Source: Firmicutes bacterium CAG:582
GTDB taxonomy: Bacteria > Bacillota_I > Bacilli_A > RF39 > UBA660
Direction: 5' to 3'
NCBI GenBank assembly: GCA_000435515.1
Contig: FR884167.1
Location: 1 to 15,125 of the forward strand
DNA length: 15,125 nucleotides
How positions within the stretch are numbered: position 1 is the stretch's first letter; each line of letters starts with the position of its first letter. The position numbers and the translations under genes were made by a program. The notes beneath the pieces were generated by a model that was not told where the DNA came from, searched no databases, and was given only the letters and a program-made list of their open reading frames with translations. Shown one piece after another: positions 1 through 5,465 of the stretch.

Positions 1-227
1 TCAGCATATACAAAAGAATCTATTGTACCTTTTATTGAGACATTTCCATCAATCGTATCTAATTTTATCATTTCAAGATTACTACCCTTAATAAATATAT
101 TTCCCATATTACTTTCAAGCAAGAACTGTTTATCATCAAAACTCACAATTTTCTTTATACCACTTATAATTATATTTTTTCTTTCTACAATTTTTACTAC
201 ATGATTTAAACTATTATTATTTTCCAT
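1..227 (-). CDS. yabP: YabP-family spore protein, partial (3' end outside window)
   Basis: The first 75 or so codons of a reading frame that runs off the left edge. It starts at ATG 227-225 behind a strong ribosome binding site (TAGGAGGA, 240-233). The visible protein has the small beta-rich pattern of the YabP/YqfC family: HVVKIVERKNIIISGIKK, then VSFDDKQFLLES, MGNIFIKG and DGNVSIKGTIDSFVY, where each short strand ends in a turn and the KG/IKG repeats recur. B. subtilis YabP is about 100 residues and is needed for spore formation; it is made in the mother cell and lies next to yabQ and divIC. Here it follows spoVG after a terminator, so it probably has its own promoter, but I could not find a convincing sigma-E box in the 50 bases upstream. 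The family call is good; the exact role within it is inferred. Confidence 0.82.
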   Translation of the reverse strand, partial: MENNNSLNHVVKIVERKNIIISGIKKIVSFDDKQFLLESNMGNIFIKGSNLEMIKLDTIDGNVSIKGTIDSFVYA

Positions 228-260
228 TATTATCCTCCTAATAAAATATATTTTTATTGC

Positions 261-287
261 AAAAAAAAATTCACAAAATTGTGAATT
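261..287 (-). terminator. Intrinsic terminator after spoVG
   Basis: Read on the minus strand, AATTCACA pairs with TGTGAATT (287-280 with 275-268, 8 bp, 4-base loop) and a run of T residues follows (267-261). The 5' arm overlaps the TAA stop codon of spoVG (288-286). The stem is AT-rich, so it may be only partly efficient. Confidence 0.75.
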
Positions 288-564
288 AATTTTCTGATTC
301 AACTCTCTTAAGTTCTTCTTCGTATTCTTTTAAGATAGCATCAGTAAACATTTGTCTTGCTTCTTGATTAATTGGATGAGCTATATCTCTATATTCTCCA
401 ACACCAGTTTGCTTACTTGGCATAGCTAAGAAAAGACCATTATCTCCTTCAAGAATTCTAATATCATGTACTACAAATTGATTATCTATAGTAACAGATG
501 CGAATCCTCTCATTTTAGAATTTTCTTTTTCAACTACACGTACACGTACATTTGTAATTTCCAT
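286..564 (-). CDS. spoVG: SpoVG, RNA/DNA-binding regulator
   Basis: A complete 92-residue protein of the SpoVG family, close to the usual 85-100 residues. Its opening MEITNVRVRVV, the central ASVTIDNQFVVHDIRI and the downstream LFLAMPSK and RDIAHPIN segments are the conserved parts of the family, followed by a charged C-terminal helix (EYEEELKRVE). SpoVG is a small dimeric nucleic-acid-binding protein. In Bacillus it affects septation and spore cortex formation, and in non-sporulating relatives it regulates virulence and capsule genes. The start at 564-562 follows GAGAGGTGAAA. A sigma-A-like promoter lies at 592-620 and a terminator at 261-287, so it looks like a single-gene transcript between yabG and yabP. 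In B. subtilis spoVG is driven by sigma-H; I did not see a clear sigma-H box here. Confidence 0.96.
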   Translation of the reverse strand: MEITNVRVRVVEKENSKMRGFASVTIDNQFVVHDIRILEGDNGLFLAMPSKQTGVGEYRDIAHPINQEARQMFTDAILKEYEEELKRVESEN

Positions 565-591
565 CCTGTTTCACCTCTCTATTATAGTTTA

Positions 592-620
592 ATTTTAATA
601 CATAAATTGAAAAAAAGCAA
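592..620 (-). promoter_or_regulatory. Predicted sigma-A-type promoter for spoVG
   Basis: On the minus strand TTGCTT (620-615) and TAAAAT (597-592) are separated by 17 bases. Start of transcription would be near 585, leaving room for the GAGAGGTG ribosome binding site. AT-rich sequence makes chance matches common. Confidence 0.45.
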
Positions 621-625
621 CAATT

Positions 626-1390
626 TTATCTAGGATAACCTACATACATCATTCCATTACCAACAAGACCACCAATGCCATTTTTTCCATATTTAGTTTT
701 GTTCAAAAGTTCCTTTATATCAAGTCTTTTATTTTTATCCGTTAGTGCAATATTGACAGCAATTATTGCCGGATCTAATGCATGAATATTTACTCTTTTG
801 GGACTACTAGCAAAATTAGCTCCACTTTTAATTATGTCTTCATAATCGCTTTGGCATGCTCCAGCAATTATCACAAGTTTTTCATGACTTTTTTCATAAT
901 CACGAGCCTTTAAAACTGATTTCATAAAATATTTAGAATTTTTATATTTAGATATATCACTTGAGTTTGTAAGTTTTCCATAAAACGCGTCATGTCCAGT
1001 TATTACTAAAATATCCGGTTTTATTTCTTTTAAAAGGCTATCAATTTTTTGCGGAACTTCAGATTCAGGAATTCTTTTACCAACTGCTAATACTCCAGCA
1101 GATTTATAAAAAGCTAAAGATTTATCAAGATAATCTTGATCCCCATCTATATGTAAAATTTTACCAGGAAGATAAAAATACTCGTCCCTGTCACCTGTCA
1201 AAATATTTACTTCAGGCATTTTTTCTTCTCTATGCTCCGTTTTAACTAAATCTTCTAATGGAGAATCAGCATATAATCTAACATCCATACCCTTAAGATA
1301 AGCAATATTTCCTTCAATTTTTATTACTTTAAATATAACATCGTTGTTATGACTAGTTCTCGTAACAGCATCTCCTATTTGGATTTCCAT
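626..1390 (-). CDS. yabG: YabG, sporulation-specific coat-processing protease
   Basis: A 254-residue protein of the YabG family (peptidase U57), a mother-cell protease that trims spore coat proteins late in sporulation. The N-terminal MEIQIGDAVTR with a small barrel-like segment is followed by the protease part: ILTGDRDEYFYLPG, then ITGHDAFYG (about 130-138), AGACQSDYE (176-184) and the highly conserved SSPKRVNIHALDP (195-207). His133 and Cys179 stand out as candidate catalytic residues; this is inference. It is slightly shorter than the B. subtilis protein (about 290). A GTG start nine bases further up is possible, but GGGTGAT (1401-1395) is then used up as coding sequence; it is a well-placed ribosome binding site for ATG 1390, which I chose. 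It lies below the rsmA terminator with a sigma-K-like promoter of its own, matching the late mother-cell expression known for yabG. Confidence 0.92.
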   Translation of the reverse strand: MEIQIGDAVTRTSHNNDVIFKVIKIEGNIAYLKGMDVRLYADSPLEDLVKTEHREEKMPEVNILTGDRDEYFYLPGKILHIDGDQDYLDKSLAFYKSAGVLAVGKRIPESEVPQKIDSLLKEIKPDILVITGHDAFYGKLTNSSDISKYKNSKYFMKSVLKARDYEKSHEKLVIIAGACQSDYEDIIKSGANFASSPKRVNIHALDPAIIAVNIALTDKNKRLDIKELLNKTKYGKNGIGGLVGNGMMYVGYPR

Positions 1391-1405
1391 AAAAATCACC
1401 CAATA

Positions 1406-1432
1406 TAGTATATGAAAAACTATCTATTTAGT
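1406..1432 (-). promoter_or_regulatory. Predicted sigma-K promoter for yabG
   Basis: Just past the rsmA terminator the minus strand reads AC (1432-1431), 16 bases, then CATATACTA (1414-1406). This fits the sigma-K pattern AC-N16/17-CATAnnnTA. The predicted transcript start would fall at about 1400, almost on the ribosome binding site, so the leader would be extremely short. Confidence 0.42.
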
Positions 1433-1433
1433 T

Positions 1434-1464
1434 AAAAAAACTTGCTATATAGTATTAGCAAGTT
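1434..1464 (-). terminator. Intrinsic terminator after rsmA
   Basis: AACTTGCTA (1464-1456) pairs perfectly with TAGCAAGTT (1447-1439), 9 bp with an 8-base loop, followed by seven T residues (1440-1434). The TAG stop codon of rsmA (1447-1445) is inside the 3' arm. This is the strongest terminator in the window. Confidence 0.88.
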
Positions 1465-2224
1465 CAACAAATATTTCATATGATAATTCTTCAGACCTAG
1501 AAGAAAGTGAGTAACCATACTTAGTTAATACACTTTCAACTTTGTTTAAATCATAAGATTTTAGGTTGTTTCTAATATTTTTTCTTTTATATTGAAAAGA
1601 ATCCTTAACAAGTTTATTAAATTTTTCAAAGTCAACAGGTAGTACATTATCTTTTTTAACAAGTTTTATAACACTTGAGTCTACATTCGGAATTGGATAA
1701 AATTTAGTTCTAGAAACATCAAATAATTTCTTAATATCAAAATGATAATTTAAAAGCACACTTATTGATCCATATTCTTTTGTTCCTGGTTTAGCAGAAA
1801 ATCTTTCAGCAACCTCTTTTTGCACCATAAACACCATTTCTTTAACATCTACTCTTGATTCAATAATCGATAAAATTATTGGTGTTGTTATATAATAAGG
1901 CAAATTTCCTATAATATATAGATTATTATAATCGATTTTACTTATGTCACTTTGAATATCTCTTTTTAGAAAATCATCAAAAATTATTTGAGTCTTATCA
2001 TTTTTTATTTGATTTAAAGTATTTTCTAAATCTTTATCTACTTCGTAACATATTAAATTTGAATTATACTTAACCAAATTTTTAGTAAGTGCTCCACTTC
2101 CTGGACCAATTTCTAGTATTAGATCATCTTCTGTAGGATTAATTGAAGATGTAATATTATTAATAATCAATTTATCATTTATAAAATTTTGACCAAATTT
2201 TTTCTTAAACACGTGTTTTTCCAT
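1445..2224 (-). CDS. rsmA: 16S rRNA A1518/A1519 dimethyltransferase RsmA (KsgA)
   Basis: A 259-residue SAM-dependent methyltransferase that makes the two adjacent N6,N6-dimethyladenosines near the 3' end of 16S rRNA during late small-subunit assembly. The N-terminal KKKFGQNFI is the family signature. The SAM-binding motif I is EIGPGSGALT (38-47), an acidic residue follows in CYEVD, and motif IV is NLPYYI (107-112), which places the target adenine. The MVQKEVAERF and SISVL segments and the basic C-terminal domain complete the family pattern at normal length. The start at 2224 follows GTGGTGATTTT. The gene is enclosed by terminators on both sides. In B. subtilis rnmV, encoding RNase M5, directly precedes ksgA; it is absent from this position here. 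Confidence 0.97.
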   Translation of the reverse strand: MEKHVFKKKFGQNFINDKLIINNITSSINPTEDDLILEIGPGSGALTKNLVKYNSNLICYEVDKDLENTLNQIKNDKTQIIFDDFLKRDIQSDISKIDYNNLYIIGNLPYYITTPIILSIIESRVDVKEMVFMVQKEVAERFSAKPGTKEYGSISVLLNYHFDIKKLFDVSRTKFYPIPNVDSSVIKLVKKDNVLPVDFEKFNKLVKDSFQYKRKNIRNNLKSYDLNKVESVLTKYGYSLSSRSEELSYEIFVELANTI

Positions 2225-2250
2225 AAAATCACCACGTCATAAGTTTACCA

Positions 2251-2279
2251 TAAAAAGAAAGGAAAGTAATTATCTTTCC
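2251..2279 (-). terminator. Intrinsic terminator after the 3D-domain gene
   Basis: GGAAAG (2279-2274) pairs with CTTTCC (2266-2261) around a 7-base loop holding the TAA stop codon (2272-2270), followed by TTTCTTTTT (2260-2252). The 6-bp stem is short and the T tract is interrupted by one C, so it is moderate. Confidence 0.6.
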
Positions 2280-2812
2280 CATCCATTTCTTAAAACATCA
2301 TAACTAATTTTGTGTCTACCGACATTCTTAGAAGCAAAATCTTCAGATTCAACAAGTAAATCCAAATCTGTTCCTAGAACACCACGATCAAGAACTATTG
2401 CTACAACTTTTTCTCCAGAGACATAATCAGCATCAAATGTTACAATTGAACCACATTTTAAATTCTTACTTGATGCAACAATTCTAACATTGCCATAATC
2501 AGCATCATTATATATAGTTGTTCCATCTGATACATCTTGTCCAGTACACCCAAGTTTACCACTACAAAGTGGGCAATTAGCTCCATATCCTGTTAAATCA
2601 CCAGTAAATGTATCAAGAGGATAATATTTATCTTTCAATTGAATTTCATTTAGCTTATATGCCATTGCTGTTAAATCAATCGTTTTATTTAAATTTTCAT
2701 TTGTTATTTTATCATTTAAATTAACCATGTTCACTTTTTGTATTACAAATACTGAACAAATAATCAATATGATTTTAGTTGCTTTAATAAATTTGTTACT
2801 ATTCTTAATCAT
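2270..2812 (-). CDS. Secreted or membrane-anchored 3D-domain protein (YabE-like, no G5 domain)
   Basis: A 180-residue protein with a basic N-terminus and one hydrophobic segment (about 12-24) that would act as signal peptide or membrane anchor. Residues 70-180 form a 3D domain, the double-psi barrel named for its conserved aspartates and found in cell-wall-active proteins: LTGYGANC (73-80), YGNVRIVAS (106-114), CGSIVTF (120-126) and VLDRG...GTDLDLL (140-153), ending in a conserved YDVLR. Four cysteines (80, 83, 89, 120), including a CPLC pair, could form disulfides outside the cell or bind metal; this is inference. Its place between tatD and rsmA equals that of B. subtilis yabE, but yabE also has DUF348 and G5 domains that are missing here. 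A promoter (2832-2860) and terminator make it a likely single-gene unit. A peptidoglycan-cleaving role is plausible but unproven. Confidence 0.82.
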   Translation of the reverse strand: MIKNSNKFIKATKIILIICSVFVIQKVNMVNLNDKITNENLNKTIDLTAMAYKLNEIQLKDKYYPLDTFTGDLTGYGANCPLCSGKLGCTGQDVSDGTTIYNDADYGNVRIVASSKNLKCGSIVTFDADYVSGEKVVAIVLDRGVLGTDLDLLVESEDFASKNVGRHKISYDVLRNGWER

Positions 2813-2831
2813 ATAACCACCTTATATACTC

Positions 2832-2860
2832 ATTTTAACAAAAATCAATATATAAGTAAA
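2832..2860 (-). promoter_or_regulatory. Predicted promoter for the 3D-domain gene
   Basis: TTTACT (2860-2855), 17 bases, TAAAAT (2837-2832), with a TGT extension directly before the -10 box. The gene's ribosome binding site AAGGTGG follows before ATG 2812. The -35 box overlaps a weak 5-bp inverted repeat (GTAAA/TTTAC). Confidence 0.5.
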
Positions 2861-2880
2861 CACTTTACACAAATTTTATA

Positions 2881-3639
2881 TTATTTTTTTATTTTATAAA
2901 GTTCTTGTACATTTTTTTCGGTTATAGAAGATACTTCCTCTATGCTCACTCCCTTTAAATTAGCTAAATATTCAGCAATAATTTTTATATATTTTGGTTC
3001 ATTAGAATATTTTCTAAAAGGTTCTGGTGTTAAATAAGGTGAATCAGTTTCTAAAATAATTCTATCTAAAGGAATATTTTTTATAACTTGATCAATTTTA
3101 GAATTTTTAAAAGTCATAACTCCACCTACACCAAAATAGAAACCTAATTTCATAAATATGTTAGCTGTTTCAAGACTACCACTAAAACAATGAATTACTC
3201 CACGTACTTTAAATTTTTTAATAGATTCAATTGTATCCAATGTCGATTCTCTAGAATGAACAACTACTGGCAAGTTATACTTTTCAGCTAAAGCTAGTTG
3301 AAATTCAAAAACCTCAATCTGCTTATCACGATTTTCTTTTGTATAATAATAATCAAGACCGATTTCTCCAATTGCAACCAACTTTTTATTATTAATATTA
3401 TCTTCAATAATTTTTTCGAGTTTTTTATAATCATCATCCATATCTTCGGGATGTATTCCAATACAGGCATATATATTTTCATATTCTTCAGAAGTTTTTA
3501 AAACATCCGGTATATTTTTTAGACTTGTAGCCGCATTTAAAATTGTATCCACATTACTATTTTTTGCAGATTCTATAATTTCATTAAAATCGTCAAAATA
3601 TTCGTTAAAAATATGTGCATGGGTATCCGTAAAATGCAT
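2881..3639 (-). CDS. tatD: TatD-family metal-dependent DNase
   Basis: A 252-residue TIM-barrel hydrolase of the TatD family (B. subtilis YabD). All expected metal ligands are visible: DTHAH (His7 and His9), Glu92 in GEIGLDYYY, His128 in VVHSRES, His150 in VIHCFSGS, and Asp199 in LETDSPYLTP. Family members are 3'-5' exonucleases linked to DNA repair and turnover; the cellular role in this organism is not shown by the sequence. Start at 3639 follows TTGGAGGTCATTTT, an excellent ribosome binding site. It lies directly below the metG terminator, so it is either expressed by read-through or from a promoter I could not identify. The metG-tatD-yabE order is the one seen in B. subtilis. Confidence 0.95.
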   Translation of the reverse strand: MHFTDTHAHIFNEYFDDFNEIIESAKNSNVDTILNAATSLKNIPDVLKTSEEYENIYACIGIHPEDMDDDYKKLEKIIEDNINNKKLVAIGEIGLDYYYTKENRDKQIEVFEFQLALAEKYNLPVVVHSRESTLDTIESIKKFKVRGVIHCFSGSLETANIFMKLGFYFGVGGVMTFKNSKIDQVIKNIPLDRIILETDSPYLTPEPFRKYSNEPKYIKIIAEYLANLKGVSIEEVSSITEKNVQELYKIKK

Positions 3640-3651
3640 AAAATGACCTCC

Positions 3652-3680
3652 AATAAATAAGAAAGTGATTACTCACTTTC
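3652..3680 (-). terminator. Intrinsic terminator after metG
   Basis: GAAAGTGA (3680-3673) pairs with TCACTTTC (3668-3661), 8 bp with a 4-base loop, followed by TTATTTATT (3660-3652). The TAA stop codon of metG (3671-3669) is in the loop. The U tract is broken by A residues, so some read-through into tatD is likely. Confidence 0.68.
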
Positions 3681-5210
3681 CTTTTCTATTCTTGCAAATA
3701 ATATTTCTGGCTTATTTAATACTGTACCAGATTCAAATTGACCGAATTCTTTAGTTGATTCATAAGAAGTCAGATCAGTATTAATTTGATTAAATATTTT
3801 TTCAGTCGTTTCAGGAATAAAAGATTGAAGATAAACAGTACAAATTCTTATTGATTCAATTAGATTATATAACACTGTTTTTAATCTATCTTGTTTTGTT
3901 TCATCCTTAGCTAAAACCCAAGGTGTTGTATCATCAATATATTTATTAGTTGCTCTTAGACAATTAAGTACTTCATCGATAGCATCAGCTATTCTTAATT
4001 CATCCATTTTTTTCTTAAATAAGTTAGGTAAAGCTTCAATTTTTTCTATTAAAGTAGCATCAACACCTTCATTAACACATGTATTTTCAACTACACCATC
4101 AAAGTATTTATGAGACATTGAAATAGTTCTATTAACAAGATTTCCTAAAATATTAGCAAGATCACCATTAATTCTTTCAACAAGTAAATCTTCAGAGAAA
4201 ACCCCATCACTTGCAAAAGGAATTTCATGTAAGAAAAAGTATCTTATGGCATCTACTCCATATTTGTTAACTAGATCATCAGCGTACACTAAATTACCTT
4301 TACTTTTACTCATCTTACCATCAGCCATTATTAAAAAAGGATGTCCAAATACTTTTTCTGGAAGTGGTAAATCTAAACTCATTAGGAAACATGGCCAATA
4401 AATTGTATGAAATCTTACTATATCTTTACCAATTAAATGCAAATTAGCTGGCCATAACTTCTTAAATTCATCTGTTTGATTATCAACATCATATCCAATA
4501 TTAGTAATATAATTAGTCAAAGCATCTAACCAAACATAAACAACATGCTTTGGATCAAAATCTACAGGAATTCCCCAAGAGAAAGATGTACGTGAAACAC
4601 ATAAATCTTGAAGACCAGGCTTAATAAAATTATTTAACATTTCATTTTTTCTAGCTTCAGGTTGAATAAAGTTTGGATGACTTTCAATATACTCAACTAA
4701 CCTATCTTGATATTTAGATAATTTGAAAAAATAAGCTTCTTCACATTTTTCTTGAACATCTCTACCACAATCAGGACACTTTCCATCAACTAATTGACTT
4801 TCAGTCCAAAAAGACTCACAAGGTATACAATATAATCCCTTATATTCACCTTTATAGATATCTCCTTTATCATACATTTTCTTAAATATATGTTGAACTA
4901 CTTCTTCATGATGTTTATCAGTTGTTCTAACAAATTTATCATATGTTGTATTCATCAAATCCCAGATAGTTTTTATTTCACCAGCAACGTTATCAACATA
5001 TGCTTGAGGTTCAATTCCAGCTTCAGTAGATTTAATTTGAATTTTTTCTCCATGTTCATCAGTTCCAGTTTGGAAATAAACATCATAACCTTCCAATCTC
5101 TTATTTCTAGCAATTGCGTCGGCTAAAACAATCTCATAAGTATTTCCAATATGAGGTTTCGCAGATGTATAAGCAATTGCTGTACTAATATAATATTTTC
5201 CTTTTTCCAT
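3669..5210 (-). CDS. metG: Methionyl-tRNA synthetase, short form
   Basis: A 513-residue class I synthetase that charges tRNA-Met. The HIGH signature is PHIGN (19-23), the KMSKS loop is at 299-303, and an inserted zinc knuckle carries Cys128, Cys131, Cys145 and Cys148 (CIPC...CPDC). The anticodon-binding alpha-helical domain follows to about residue 500. The protein ends there: B. subtilis MetS (about 660 residues) has a further C-terminal OB-fold tRNA-binding domain, absent here. The reading frame is open nine codons further up, but ATG 5210 has the ribosome binding site AAAGGAAAA and gives the family's usual N-terminus (MEKGKYYISTAIAY). Expression is controlled by the methionine T-box directly upstream, and the transcript ends at the hairpin overlapping the stop codon. 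Confidence 0.97.
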   Translation of the reverse strand: MEKGKYYISTAIAYTSAKPHIGNTYEIVLADAIARNKRLEGYDVYFQTGTDEHGEKIQIKSTEAGIEPQAYVDNVAGEIKTIWDLMNTTYDKFVRTTDKHHEEVVQHIFKKMYDKGDIYKGEYKGLYCIPCESFWTESQLVDGKCPDCGRDVQEKCEEAYFFKLSKYQDRLVEYIESHPNFIQPEARKNEMLNNFIKPGLQDLCVSRTSFSWGIPVDFDPKHVVYVWLDALTNYITNIGYDVDNQTDEFKKLWPANLHLIGKDIVRFHTIYWPCFLMSLDLPLPEKVFGHPFLIMADGKMSKSKGNLVYADDLVNKYGVDAIRYFFLHEIPFASDGVFSEDLLVERINGDLANILGNLVNRTISMSHKYFDGVVENTCVNEGVDATLIEKIEALPNLFKKKMDELRIADAIDEVLNCLRATNKYIDDTTPWVLAKDETKQDRLKTVLYNLIESIRICTVYLQSFIPETTEKIFNQINTDLTSYESTKEFGQFESGTVLNKPEILFARIEKESE

Positions 5211-5228
5211 AAAAATTTTCCTTTCAAT

Positions 5229-5428
5229 AAAAAACATCCATAATATAGGAACGAACGTATCCGTGGTACCATCCTATTTTATGAATGTAATCATACACTT
5301 TTATCTTAACGCGATTTAAACGATTTAAACTCCAGACCCATTCGATTATTTTACTAACTTATCTGCTTTCACCTAACCAGATTCTCTTATAAAAGTCTTC
5401 AAATAACTTCTTTCCTTCTTTGTCTAAC
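5229..5428 (-). ncRNA. T-box riboswitch, methionine-specific, upstream of metG
   Basis: A cis-acting leader that senses uncharged tRNA-Met. Stem I starts near 5426 (TAGAC, pairing with GTCTG around 5337-5333) and contains the AGAGA and GGTTAGGTGAAAGC elements usual for stem I. The specifier is ATG at 5341-5339, in the context GAATGGGTC, matching the downstream gene. The T-box sequence TGGTACCACGG is at 5271-5261. Two competing structures can be drawn. The antiterminator pairs ATAGGA with TCCTAT. The terminator pairs 5287-5273 with 5249-5235 (15 positions, one mismatch) and is followed by TTTTTT (5234-5229). A direct repeat of GTTTAAATC occurs in the linker near 5310-5330. The architecture agrees with other Bacillota aminoacyl-tRNA synthetase leaders. 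Confidence 0.93.
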
Positions 5429-5434
5429 GACTTT

Positions 5435-5463
5435 AATATATCACGTAAAAATAATTTATTCAA
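5435..5463 (-). promoter_or_regulatory. Promoter of the metG T-box leader
   Basis: TTGAAT (5463-5458), 17 bases, TATATT (5440-5435), with a TG extension before the -10 box. Transcription would begin near 5428, just before the T-box stem I. The -35 box lies immediately behind the mfd stop codon, and no terminator was seen after mfd. Confidence 0.65.
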
Positions 5464-5465
5464 GT

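Noticed and set aside
228..285. Sigma-E promoter for yabP
   Set aside because: Expected from the biology, but no ATA/CATAnnnT pair with proper spacing could be read in the short gap, which is mostly the spoVG terminator.
2838..2867. Inverted repeat GTAAA/TTTAC below tatD as terminator
   Set aside because: Only 5 AT-rich base pairs and no T tract directly behind; it overlaps the predicted promoter of the next gene.
3298..3501. Plus-strand reading frame inside tatD
   Set aside because: Low-complexity, hydrophobic translation opposite a well-conserved gene, no ribosome binding site; a by-product of AT-rich DNA. The same holds for the plus-strand frames at 4890, 12195, 13524 and 13864 and the minus-strand frame at 3294.
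5310..5330. Repeated GTTTAAATC as an operator
   Set aside because: It falls in the linker between T-box stem I and the antiterminator; two AT-rich copies are weak evidence for a protein site.
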